Part shown: piece after piece, positions 49,059-60,060 of the stretch
How the letters are laid out: every line of letters begins with the position of its first letter
How positions within the stretch are numbered: position 1 is the first letter of the stretch
Origin: Ananas comosus
Lineage: Eukaryota; Streptophyta; Magnoliopsida; Poales; Bromeliaceae
DNA: 64,000 nucleotides
Direction: 5' to 3'
Assembly: GCF_001540865.1 (NCBI RefSeq)
Contig: NC_033631.1
Coordinates: 2,705,574-2,769,573, forward strand
Program-made: the position numbers and the translations under genes
Notes under the pieces: model-generated
The model's input: only the letters and a program-made list of their open reading frames with translations
Databases searched by the model: none
Told to the model about the DNA's origin: nothing

Positions 49059-49361
49059 ATTGAAAGTTTTGAGGAGCCCAAGGATCTATCTAGATTGTAT
49101 CTATCACCTAGAGGGGGGTGAATAGGTGAACGGCCAAAAACCACAAATCTCGATGCAATAAAATAAATGCGGAAAATAAAAAGCACACCGAGATTTACGT
49201 GGGAAAACTCCAACTTGGAGAAAAACCCACAGGACCAACACGCGAAAAAATAATTCACTAAGAGAAAAGATTACAAGGTGATACCGACTCCACGGACTCA
49301 ACTTCTCTTAACCTCCTATGAATCTTCGCGCTACCCTCCGGGTTGTCCACGCCCTCACGTT

Positions 49362-49486
49362 CGAATCCACGAACGCCTCCACTTCGAATCCACGAAGCTT
49401 CAATCACGCCGAATCCACGACGCCACTCGAATCCACGAGCCCACGATCCGAATCCACGAATCGCCGTCAAATACGCCGAATCAACG
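49362..49486 (-). repeat. Dispersed 11-mer CGAATCCACGA cluster
   Basis: Perfect copies at 49362, 49385, 49410, 49428 and 49449, and a variant CGAATCAACGA at 49476. Spacing is 18-27 bp. It lies in the transcribed part of the copia LTR. Confidence 0.8.
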
Positions 49487-49794
49487 ATGCCACCATGAAG
49501 AATATCATGAATATGGTGATCCTTCGCTTTGGAGTATCGTAGAAAACCAGGGAATAGAACTCCAAGCGAAGCGGAGATCAAATCGACATATAGAGAATGT
49601 GAAACGATATCTCGATTTGATCTAAAGAGGCTAATTTGTAGAAAATAGGTTTAGAATAAAATGCGAGCCTCTAGGGTTTCTCAAACATGTATTCTTCTGA
49701 TGCTTAATGAGTTAGAGAACCCCAATAGCTTATTTATAGACTTTAGAATCAATTGGAGTCGAATTAGAAAATTTCTTTCCAAAAACAGCACCTT

Positions 49795-49994
49795 GTACCG
49801 GAACAAGGAATGCTATCCAGGGTACACCATGACGGAAGATTTTTCTGTGAAGCTCGTGTACCCTGGATAGCTTTAGATTGTTCCGGAACAGGGCTTGTAC
49901 CGGTACAGCATGAAGCTTGTACCGGAACAACCATCAAACTTCCTGCGCAAATGTTGATGGCTGTACCCTGGACAGAAAAGCCTTGTACCGGTAC
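49795..49994 (-). promoter_or_regulatory. GTACCGGTAC/GTACCGGAAC palindrome array in a copia LTR
   Basis: Perfect GTACCGGTAC at 49897-49906 and 49985-49994, with GTACCGGAAC at 49795-49804 and near 49919. The array begins 57 bp upstream of TATAAATA on the minus strand, the same placement as in the gypsy-type LTRs. Confidence 0.8.
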
Positions 49995-50280
49995 AACAAT
50001 GCAATTTTTGCTGAAAATGCATTGTTTTGGATTTTACAAACTCTTAGAAACTTTCTAATCAATTATAACTTGAAAACATAATTCTAAGATCTATAATTAA
50101 TTATGAATCACCATAAACAAGATTTAAAGCTTACCTACGCATCGTGATTCAAGTTTTGCATGTTTTGCGTTCTTTCCGATTCTTCGAAGTCTTGGATTCT
50201 TCGATCTTCAATACTCCGCTCCGGACTTCTTCAAGACTCCGACTCGACCCACGAAACTTGCCAACACATAGGACCTAACA

Positions 50281-51058
50281 GTGGACATTTGGGTATTCAT
50301 ACATACATGTAGTATGCTAGGAGATGTTGTTTATTACATCCTTATATGCATTGTAGTCATGACCAAGTATTACTTTCATATCTGTATAAAGTAAAGCATG
50401 ATATTACTTGTGAACATATATATCCATGACAAGATAAGGTCGCATTAGGAATGCCATATTTAATTGCAAGTTGTAGCTTAGCATCCTAATTATTATGCTT
50501 TCTAATATGCAATTTACTCGTTACTCTTATTGTTAGACTTACCCTTTTCTTTGGGGCCTAGTGGTGCACTGAGCTGAGGTCAGTAATTGCCCACTGGGAA
50601 CTATAAATCATAGTTCTCACGCCCTCTATTTTGTGTTTTCTTTCAGAGCCTTCCACGCCGGGAGAGGCTAGGGACCGCGGGAAGGGAGTTGCTTCGAGCT
50701 AGCTTCCTTTGAGGACGATTTGATAGGTGGTCTACCTCTCGTAGTTTTATTTTGTGAGAGGTTGTGAGTTGTACCTGTATTTGTAGAGAGACCACCCTTC
50801 TTTTGGATCCTTGTATTCCTGTTGAGGAGATATTATTTGTACTACCTTATGTTTACTCTTATTGTTTAGTTATGCTTTCTCTACTCTTGCTTAGATGATA
50901 GAACCTTGCTCGTTCTGATATCACTAGTTGTTACTTCTTCTATTTGTCCTATTACTTGTTTTTACTTCCGCTTTTATTGTAGACGCCTTATATGTGTAGA
51001 CATATGGCGGGTCTGGGCACGCTACCGGGAGGGCCTCCGCCGGTCCCGAGGCGTGACA
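50281..51058 (+). repeat. Giant-LTR 3' fragment, plus orientation
   Basis: It contains the hairpin (50598-50616), a strong acceptor TTTTCTTTCAG then AGCC ending at 50646, the block GACGCCTTATATGTGTAGACA shared with 26080 and 63160 in reverse, and the terminus GGCGTGACA at 51058. The 5' part was displaced by the copia LTR that abuts at 50280. Confidence 0.75.
50598..50616 (+). promoter_or_regulatory. Conserved LTR hairpin
   Basis: GAACTATAAATCATAGTTC forms a 7-bp stem. CCCACTGG precedes it and a polypyrimidine acceptor follows 30 bp later. Confidence 0.78.
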
Positions 51059-52650
51059 GAGAGGGTCCTATAACCTCTCTTATAAGCTATTTTGCAAATA
51101 AGCCCCTCAACTTTCCATCCATTAAACAGCCTTCACTGGGCTGATTTCGCAGTGAGGGACCGGTCCCAGGTCGGGGAGACCGGTCCCAGGTCGGGGAGAC
51201 CGGTCCCCGAGAGCTGCACATTCGGGCAGAGGGGATTTCGCGTTCGGGAACCGGTCCCTCCCTGAGAGACCGGTCCCCGGGAGACCGGTCCTTGTCCAAG
51301 AGACCAGTTCCCGAGAGTTGGGTTTTCGAGACTTAGCCAAATTCCGGCTATTCTCACTGGGCTAACGTTCGGAGACCGGTCCTTGCCTACCAGATACCGG
51401 TTGCACCAAGGGTCCCCGCCAGCCCAGCCTGATGGGACCGGTCCCTCCCTGCTAGGGACCGGTCCCCGAGAGCAAATCTGCTCCAGTGTAGATTTTGCAC
51501 TGCTGCTCTCGCGAACTCTTCCTTAATGCACTTTATGCATCCTACGCATCTTCGGACTTTCCGAAGCTCACACCCTCGACGATTAGTCGATCCCATACGG
51601 AGTCAAATCCTCGGATTTCGAGAATTCACTCCCCTTACATTGAAATCCATCAATCAGCACTAATTCAGCACTTAAGCTTAATTTAACCAAATTGCAAAGC
51701 TAACTTTACCTTCTAAACTCCAAATCCGTTGAGGTAAAGTTCCAAAAGCAGTGTGCTATGCTGGAAGATCAAGGTCAGATCCAAAATCCAGCTTTTTCAA
51801 AGAATTGCATCAACAAAACCCCATAAGTTCACAATTCTGTCCAAAAACACCAACAGCAAAGGAGAATGGGAAATCGACCAAGCTAACCTCTGCCAAAATC
51901 TTCAAATCTGGGCTTCATGGCTTCCTCTAGAAGTCTAGAATCCAGCAAACCAAGTTTCACCGCAATCCGACCTTCCTACACTGCACACGAGCCAAAACAC
52001 CGAAGGTCGTTGTTGGAAAACTGCAGAATCAGCACTCCTCAGGCTGAATTTGTGGACCTTTGATGCAATTTGAGAAGATTTGGAGGATTAAGATGCAATT
52101 TGAGACTTCTCTGTGAAGAACAGATGAAAAGAGCTCACTGTGGTCGAACACCACCTATTTATTGGGTGTTAGAACGGTCCAATAAGCCTCAGGAACAACA
52201 GCTGCAAACCTGCAATTCTGCAGAAACGGGCACTTTCGGGCACCCAAAACCCTTTTCTGGGCGTCCGAAACCTCCAGACAACACACTTGCTCACCTTCGG
52301 GTCCTCCGCCTGCGGTGTGCTGGGCCCATAACAGGCTCCGGCGGACCTCACCTACCACCAGTCACGTGTCAGCGCAAACGATACTTCCAAAGTAGATTTT
52401 TCGAAACATGGACCCGAATTGGCTTCCAGTTCGGTTCAATTCTGCACTCATCTTCTGGGCGACCCAAGGCTAGTTCTGGGCCCCCGAATCTGGCAAAACT
52501 CCAGTTTTGCTTATTTGAGTGCGCCAAGTCCATTTCTGCCTCCATTTCGTAGAGAAACGACTCCGACTCAGTTCGACACTCTCCAGAAGTGTCGACCAGT
52601 CACAATACTGAAGCCAATCCTATCTAAAGCTCAGAAACACTACAATTATT
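51059..52650 (-). repeat. Probable LTR fragment, minus orientation, GGACCGGTCC type
   Basis: A TATA-like CTTATAAG (near 51080-51088) and a GGACCGGTCC array (51157-51470) follow the same minus-strand order as the other giant LTRs. Further right is moderately GC-rich sequence without coding similarity. The sense-strand start (TGTAA) was not found, so the right boundary is approximate. Confidence 0.5.
51157..51470 (-). promoter_or_regulatory. GGACCGGTCC palindrome array
   Basis: About nine ACCGGT cores, most as GGGACCGGTCCC or GAGACCGGTCCC. Two units form a perfect 20-bp tandem repeat (51161-51180 and 51181-51200). The position is about 70 bp upstream of the minus-strand TATA-like box. Confidence 0.8.
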
Positions 52651-53592
52651 CTTTGAAAAAAAATTAATCTTTTCTTTTTCTAATTATTAACAAAAGGGAG
52701 ACGGGTAGTTATGTCATTTTCTTCAATTAAATGAGAAAAAAAAAGAGTTAAAATTGTCACCTAATTTGTTTTTGAGTGACAAAAATGTCACCTAATTTAA
52801 AACTGCTAATATTAATAAGAGATGGGGGGCTAAAAATGATTTGTTGAAACTGCTGACTCAGTTTTAAACGGATTTTAACTTCGTAGGGCATTCGTGATGC
52901 ATGGCTTTTGATATTTTGAAAGCTTTCTGTGATATTGTTAACTTCATAGGGGTATCGACGAAATTACAGATGTCTACATTACTCGTGTTTTCTAAACTAC
53001 TACTTGTCTTATGCGTATCTCCGAGAAATGGCGTCGACAGAAAAAGAAATAATATTACCGGCCGATCGAGTTCAAACAACTTGTAAGAAATAACTAATTC
53101 TTTGCTTATGTGGCTCCAAGAACCATGCATTATATTAGGACGATCGATTCACGAGTTAATTGTGCTGTAATTGGTGGATAGTCTGCCCAGTAAGACCGAG
53201 TGCAGAAAATGTCAGCAAGCAATTAATTTGAATCCAATTTGGGTGCAGCAACAACGGTCGCTCGCATTGTCTAAACTCTCTAGCTAGCAGTCTTGTGAGA
53301 AAAAGCCGAACAAGGAAGAAATTAATATTAATGAAAAGGGATCAGAAACAATTTCTTATTTGCAGTAAGCGAAAAGGCAAGAGTCTCCAGGTCCACAATT
53401 TTGGCTTTGGAGACCTGACCCGCCAATGGTTATTGTAGTCATTATGCAGTCATTATTACAAAAGAATGGGTTAATAATTAACAACGCTCTCTTCTTGATT
53501 TGTTTTGTATGGCGATCTTTGGTGATCAGCTAACTAGCTAGTCGTATTGTAATCAACAGGAAAGAATGATTTAGTTTCCGGATGCTCCACGG
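52651..53592. other. Downstream flank of the TIR gene, nothing recognised
   Basis: AT-rich sequence without a supported exon chain. The part nearest 53592 is presumably 3' UTR of the minus-strand TIR gene. Confidence 0.45.
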
Positions 53593-53859
53593 TCAGCGAC
53601 GGCTGCTTCCTTGGTTTATGTTCTTTAGTACGATCTCTGCAGTCCTCGATACAAGATTGGCGAAGTTCCTGCAAGAAACGGTAACATGCATTAGTTTGCT
53701 GAATTGCCTAAAATAACATTAACAAACCCTCCTTTACTCCGAACAAGATCAGATTTATTAAATCAGATCAAAATTCAATCAACCGTGCGTCAATATTCAA
53801 CATCTGATGATCTATTCATTATTCAACATCTTGATCGAGATTTCAAAATGAGTTTGAGC

Positions 53860-53900
<41 letters not shown>

Positions 53901-54539
53901 TGACCGGCTACACTTAATATATATAGCGCTATTGATCGACAAAAAGAATTAAGTTGAAAGAGAAAAACGAATGGCGCTCATATATATAATTAAAACGCAC
54001 GCTCACCCGTTCTGGGAGTCGAACGTGAGGCCGACCGTGTATTTGGCCTCCTGAAGAGCCATTTTGAATCTGTCGATCTGTTCGGGCGTCTCGGACCTGC
54101 AGTGAATGTCGGTAAGAAGAAGCTCGGAAGGCTTGACGTCGCAAAAGATGGGGATGAGCTTCTTGCAGGACTCGACCAGCATGGAGAGCTCGTGGAGGCA
54201 GAAGGAGGACTCGCAGTAACGAGGGGAGAATATGGCGATGCCGATTTTGCACTGGAGGATAGCGGCATTGATGGTTTCGAAGAGCTTGTCCCCTGGCTCC
54301 ATGGTCCGGTTGTCCAGGAAGGACCGCACATTGTGCTGCGCCAGCCGGTCGTACAGCAGCTCCGCCACCGTGCGCTTCGTGTCCACTCCCCGGTGGTTTA
54401 TGAACACGTCGCACCTAGGAGTCGGCACCATTACCGCCCTTGTTCTCGGGACCGCTGCCGCTGCCGCCGCCGCTGCTGCGTCGAGCACCCGCCTGGACGT
54501 GACACGCTTGCAGATAGCACGCCGCACTAACGAGGCCAT
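53593..54539 (-). CDS. TIR-only domain protein, two exons
   Basis: Exon 1 is 54539-54007 and exon 2 is 53668-53593, joined by a GTGAGC...TTGCAG intron, giving 202 residues. An N-terminal basic, alanine-rich stretch (nine Ala at 21-29) precedes a TIR domain (about 43-190) starting CDVFINHRGVDTKRTV. It continues with SFLDNRTMEPGDKLFETIN, IAIFSPRYCESSFCLHEL and LIPIFCDVKPSEL. Glu117 in the CLHEL motif aligns with the catalytic Glu of plant TIR NADases. There is no NB-ARC or LRR. Such TIR-only proteins are the TIR class kept in monocots and can make NAD-derived immune signals acting through EDS1; activity here is inferred. The start was chosen as the first ATG of the frame; a second Met is at residue 37. 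The exon 2 end (NFANLVSRTAEIVLKNI) supports the splice. Confidence 0.88.
53861..53901. repeat. (TAA)n microsatellite in the TIR gene intron
   Basis: About 13 perfect AAT units within the intron of the TIR gene. Confidence 0.95.
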
Positions 54540-55856
54540 CCCTGGTTTCTTTAAAATTCAATTTGCCCGTCGCCCTCGGCTCTCTTTCTTTCTATGAGGT
54601 AGGTATAGATAGAGTAGTGGTAGGTCGGCCGGAGGTTAAAGCAGGCGACAAGATTGCGTTCGGTTGGGTTTGGGGGGGATGGGGGGATTGTGAGATTAAT
54701 TGTTTGAGGAGCGGGCATACATATATCTCTCTATATATATATACGTTTATATATATATGTTTATATGTTTTTTTGAACAAGACCATCGTCCAAGGTTTGA
54801 TTTGATTTTCAAGGTCTGATAGGGATCGCTGTTGATCCAAAGCTGAGCTCAGCAAAGTTACGACGGTTTCAAAGGCAGGGAGTTGGAGGGAGGGGAGACG
54901 GATGTACTCAGATAGGAGGAATCCGGATCTGACCGTCCGTCTCGGAGTCTCAGGCAAACACCCCCATCTGCCACCAAGATTAATTGTTGATTTGTATGCG
55001 GCACTTCAACTTGAACATAGACAGTCGACGAGCCATGAGCGTTGATTTGTCTGCGCAGCACATTACTTGGGGGGAAGGGGTAAAGGTGAAATTGAAGAGG
55101 GCTAGGCTTTTCCCAGTTTAGAATCAGACCCCTTCAAAGACGGGCCCCGGTAGCGTCCTTCCGTGCATTTTCTTCTCATGCGCGGTTCTCTAATATGCGA
55201 AGAATGTTGCATTCAATTAACTATATTATATTATATACAAGGCCGGGGCAGTTGTTTTTATATTCCGAAAAGAAATTCGACTCTCTGACTTAATTCGTAT
55301 AAAAAGTTCATATTAAAAATACTATTTTAACGTTCAAATTATTTCAAATATATATATCTTTTCTAGAGTTAAACTTTTTTATTGAACCGTTAGTAACAAC
55401 CGTCATCTCTATAAAATTACTATTTTACATTTTCAAATATAACTTTCTACCATCACTTACTTTTCCTATTTACTTTTAATATAAGGACAAAAGATATATT
55501 TTAATTTTTTATTTTTTTCAAATATATACCATCTATCATCGTTAGATTTTCTTATTTGCTTTGAAGTTAAGGACAAACAAGAAATTTTTTTTTTTTAATT
55601 CAGGTAGAAATTTAATCTAAGATAATTTAACGAATACTAACAGCGAGAGTATTTTTAAATAAAGAAAGATTATACGATGATATATTTGAACAAAAAGAAG
55701 TAGGAATAAATTAGACATTTTAGAAATTTACAGTAGCATATTAGATATTATCCCTATATACAATACTATTGCACAGTTAGTATTTTATGGCGAATGTAGC
55801 TATTATTGCAAGCTGATTAATTTTGTTCCAAACGTCTAAAGGGTTGATTGATCCAT
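54540..55856. other. Upstream region of the TIR gene
   Basis: It likely holds the promoter. A TATATA-rich run at 54725-54765 lies about 190-220 bp upstream of the ATG and could supply a TATA box or be a simple AT microsatellite. 55240-55856 is very AT-rich with no recognised gene. Confidence 0.45.
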
Positions 55857-57873
55857 TGTCACGCCCCGCAACCCGCCAATTTGGTCGGATCCTGGTACGT
55901 CGAACAGACGCCGGACGGACAGCACCTCCCCTATACACAACAACAAGATCATGTACAAGAGTTGCCGAGAATAAACTCAATTAACATACATGATTAATAT
56001 GAAGCACTACAAGTGCTATACAATTAAGAGCAAGAATCACAAGGAACATACAAGTGAAATAAAGAGAGATACATCTAGCTATTACATCCACAAGGCATTC
56101 AACATTTAGATCCTTGAATACATTTACATCTCCCAAAATGAATATATATAAACAACTCCGAAAATACATACATCACTAGCAACCTCACCATCAAAGTATA
56201 TAACCTCTCAAAATGGTACACGACTCTAATGCACATAGGAGGTAACTAGCTAGCTAGGGCACTATGCCCTTACCACGGTCCTCTGCCGGTGCACTCTCGC
56301 TAGGCCCTGCAACAAAATGGGGTGAGAACTATATAAATATAGTTCCCAGTGGCTTCGGCCGCCGACTCCGCCGATCTTCCTACTAGGTCTAAGCAGGCAT
56401 AAGCAACAGATAGATAGATAGGTATGAAAAGAGCTGCTACATACTAATGGAATATACACATGCTACTATGCCTCTGTAATCATGAAATGCATGAACACAG
56501 CAATGATATTCTACTAATCATGATACTATATCTCAATATACAATTGAATGAGCTACTACATAGGATGTACTCTACAGCATGCATTATGCCTCATATTCAA
56601 TGAATGCCTCAATAAATAATAAATGAGCTACTACATAGTATGCAATCCACACATGATACTATGCCTCAATAATCACATGAATAAACGAGCTACTACATAG
56701 TGCGTCGTGCAACTATGCCTCGATAATCATATCCAAGTGAAATGCATAAGCTACTATATAGTGCGTCGTGCAACTATGCCTCAATAGTATCCAATCTCAT
56801 GGCCAGCCCGAAGGTTGCTACCCCGACTCACATCTCAAATCTCGCTAGTGGGGAGAATCTGCGATACACCGACCCGAGACCCATCTGCGAGACAACTATG
56901 TCTGTCCCAACACGACTACTACTCCGAAGCTCGCTGGTAATCAAGTTACCCATAACGCGACTACTACTTCGGAGCTCGCTACTTGGGTGGAGCGACCACG
57001 CCAAGGTTAAACAGACTATGTGAGTATGATCCAATCCCCACACTGGAGGATACCCTATCTACTAGGGCCACAATGCCTCAACTGCACTAATGCCAAATGC
57101 ATAATGTCCACAACATGACAATCGGGAAAATCTACTATCCCTAGGTTCAAATGCCATAGTGTTCCACTATACTAGATTTGATGCCACTCATTTATGTCAT
57201 GATGTTATATGTGTCTCAATACACTAAATCAACATGCCACTCGTCCATATTATAGTGTCTCTATTACACTAATCCAAATGCCACTCATCTAGGTCATTTA
57301 CATGTCCAAGTTCATCATCATTATTGTCACTATAGAATTCTTGTCACAAGACTCAATCCTCATGCAACCTAAGATGAAGTGTCAAGCCCACAATGCTACA
57401 CAACCTAGGTAACATGCAAGGAATGGAAATGCAATCATCTATTAATCCCATAATGCACAATGTATCAACATATGAGAATATGATCAAATACATAGAACTT
57501 AGATATAAAAGAAAATCCGGTTGCTTCGGGATGGACGCCCCATACCTTTTATCGCGTTCCGATTGCTCGTAGTCACTTGCAATCGGCCTCCCCGCGGCAC
57601 ACGCCGCCCGGTTCGGCTCAAACTCTCACTCGACCACCAAACGGCCACCAATCCACAATCCGAAAATTAAAGGTCTATAACTTGATGCTACGATGCTCCA
57701 GATCCGATCTTGTGATTTTTGGACGTCGCCTCGGCCCTACAGGCGGAAACAAAGCTCTAACAGTCCATTTCTTCAATATCTTCATGTAGGGTCGACGAAT
57801 CGCCGAACCGACTTCGCCAACGCGTTCGTATACCTAGCAATTAGGTTTACATAGGGTCAATTGAGATCAAACC
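55857..57873 (-). repeat. Outer giant LTR, part 1
   Basis: It begins TGTCACGCCCC after TCCAT and carries the acceptor TTGTTGCAG then GGCC on the minus strand near 56307, the hairpin (56326-56345) and a CG-rich module at 57577-57850 nearly identical to 61190-61465. It is interrupted at 57873 by another LTR and resumes at 62361. Confidence 0.8.
56326..56345 (-). promoter_or_regulatory. Conserved LTR hairpin
   Basis: GAACTATATAAATATAGTTC forms an 8-bp stem and is followed by CCCAGTGG. It lies about 20 bp before a good sense-strand splice acceptor. Confidence 0.78.
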
Positions 57874-58042
57874 TGTCACAATCCGCGACCACCCGCCTAT
57901 TTGGCCGGGTCGCGGCGCCGCCGACAGATCGCCGAACGGACAGGGTTTTTCCTGTACTGCGGACAGAGTCTCCCCTGTACGTTCAAGGCATAGCAATCAG
58001 TACAATGTGCGAAGTTCCAACCAGGAACACATTTCAATCAAG

Positions 58043-58043
58043 N
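58043..58043. other. Scaffold gap (single N)
   Basis: It cuts the LTR that starts at 57874. The sister LTR at 62846 continues differently at this point, so 58044 onward is not its natural extension. Confidence 0.85.
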
Positions 58044-59242
58044 GAAGAAGCTACACCGACGAATCTGAAATGATGCTAACTGCTACATGCATTACCGAAA
58101 ATCTTGTATTATCTATTTACTTTAAAACGCATGAAAAAGGGAATGACAACAAATTAGATACTTTGTTGCTTAATTGGGGCTGTCGGATGAGATATGTTCA
58201 TTTCTTAATACTGAAAACAGAGGAACTAATTGAAAAGGAAAAATATTTCGTGCAACAACAAGGTTGGCTTGCATATTGTTTTAAGGAAAATTTTTGTGCT
58301 CAATTTCACAAGAACATGCGGAAAAATAAAAATAATACTAATAGCTTCAATATGCACTATCCAAACAATCATTACTCTCGAAAAGGAGGGAAAAAAAAAG
58401 AGACATTAATTAGATGTACCAAGGCTAACATAATCTTTATCAATATTCTAAGCAGAAGCTGAATGTTAGGCAGCACCTACTTGAACTTGCATTAAACTAA
58501 AAATAAAGGCAGATTCTCATGTGACTAGGCCATAGCTCCATAAAAGATGTGCTCTCAACAGTATTTGCTCAGGACCCACCTCTTAAATTCTTCTTTAAAA
58601 GACAAAGATATTGTAATGCACTCAACGAAAAGAATGAAAGCTCAATTAACTTTTGAAGCATCAATGCAGTAACAATTGACACATAAAATCAGAAAGTTGG
58701 GCCAATCAATACACTACAAAGAAGATGTTAGAAAGAAAATCATGTGTAGATTTTCCAAACCCTTGTTGCCCAGTCGAGATCGACCAAGAAATCGCTTCGA
58801 TTTCTAGAATGTGAAATTAAGCATACTTCACACAAGGAGATTCGTAGATAAATAGAAAGTAATAGATAAAATTAAAAGCTCCTCACATCTCCCTGGAAAT
58901 GCACTTCCAAAACTACTTACAGATCAAAACTAAATTAGTCATACTTTTACACAAATGAGATACTAAATCCCGCTCCTCACAAAATTTCATGTTTGAACTT
59001 TCAGCAAAGAGTACTACTCATGGAACCTATCATGATGGACAAGAATTTTAGAAGCACCTCATAGAAGTATTTATGAGGGGTATGGAAACCAACTATTATA
59101 AAAATAATTGACAAATTTGGAAAAGTATAACTTAAACAAGGGTAAGGATTAAGAGTACTAATACAATGTGGTTATCCAACCCTACCTCAAAAATTCCACT
59201 ATAAGGAGCTCCTTAAGAGATTCTTTGTCCTACCATGAACAC
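58044..59242. other. Unassigned sequence between a gap and an LTR
   Basis: AT-rich. An open stretch at 58060-58462 (+) has no recognised domain and only a weakly coding appearance. I do not call it a gene. Confidence 0.45.
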
Positions 59243-60059
59243 TGTAAGATATCGAAATTCGACGATATTGGCTAACTTTGGCCAAATGGACCAAAGCGGG
59301 CGATTAAACGATTTGGACAAGTTCCATCCGGTGCTTCAACATGTTTGGAAGAGTAAAAATGAGTATCAAAAGTGTTGAAATAGTTTTAGCGTTATTGGAC
59401 GCGAAAAGAAATCAAAACAGATCGAAAAACAGCATTCTGGAGCTGCTGTACCGGTACAAGGGTGATGGTTGTACCGGTACAACCATCGCAGCTTGGCTGC
59501 GTAGCTCTCGGGTTCGAAGGCTTCAGGTGCTGTACCGGTACAAGGCTGGCTTGTACCGGTACAAGCTCTGCGAAACAGATTAACCCGAGGCTCGGTTTGC
59601 GCTCGGTTTAAGGGCCTGTACCGGTACAAGGCCCCGTGTACCGGTACAAGGGCGCGACAGCTGCGGGTTAAGTTGCAAAATCTGTTAATTAGAGGGCTTT
59701 TTAGCATTTTGTTATAATAGAGGTTATATCCCTCTCACTCTCAGCTCTCTCCTCCCTCACTCCCCTCAGCTCACTCTCTCTCTAGCTCTCTCTCTCTCTA
59801 ACCGAATAGAAGGAGAAGAAGGAGAAAAGGAAAAAGAGAGGAAAAAGAAGGAAAAAGAGAGGAAGAAAAGGAAGGAGAAGAAGGAGAAGAAGGCTTTGGA
59901 GCTCTTCTTCACCTCGTTTTTGGCCTAGGGCTTGCTTTGGAGCAAACCCTAGAGGTAAGCCTTAACCCTAGTTTTGGATTTCTAGGGTTTGGATGGTTTT
60001 TGTTGCTTTAGTTGGTTCAAATGGAACCTAATGAGTTTAGAGATGATGGATCTAGCTCA
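59243..60059 (+). repeat. Chromovirus LTR, 5' part, plus orientation
   Basis: It starts TGTAAGATATCGAAATTCG like 36579 and follows it closely: six palindromes, TATAATAGAGGTTATA near 59712, CT/GA leader, and splice donor CTAGAG then GTAAGC at 59955. It is cut by the N at 60060. No polypurine tract precedes it, so it is a 5' or solo LTR. Confidence 0.85.
59448..59647 (+). promoter_or_regulatory. GTACCGGTAC palindrome array, six copies
   Basis: Perfect copies start at 59448, 59471, 59532, 59553, 59618 and 59638, as three pairs with 20-23 bp between starts. TATAATAG follows about 65 bp downstream. Confidence 0.88.
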
Positions 60060-60060
60060 N
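60060..60060. other. Scaffold gap (single N)
   Basis: Plus-orientation LTR leader to the left, minus-orientation LTR interior to the right. Confidence 0.85.

Larger units (their letters stand above)
49061..50280 (-). repeat. 5' LTR of the SIRE-like copia element
   Basis: The sense strand starts TGTTAGGTCC at 50280 and ends CTTTCA at 49061, next to the PBS. It contains a palindrome array (49795-49994), TATAAATA at 49731-49738 and a repeated 11-mer cluster downstream (49362-49486). Length 1,220 bp. Confidence 0.85.

Noticed and set aside
49278..49625. Ser/Thr/Pro-rich frames at 49278-49625
   Set aside because: They are generated by repeated CGAATCCACGA units within the copia LTR leader, not by a gene.
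54102..54597. Plus-strand frames opposite the TIR gene
   Set aside because: They are antisense shadows. The minus strand carries a full TIR domain with conserved motifs and a valid intron.
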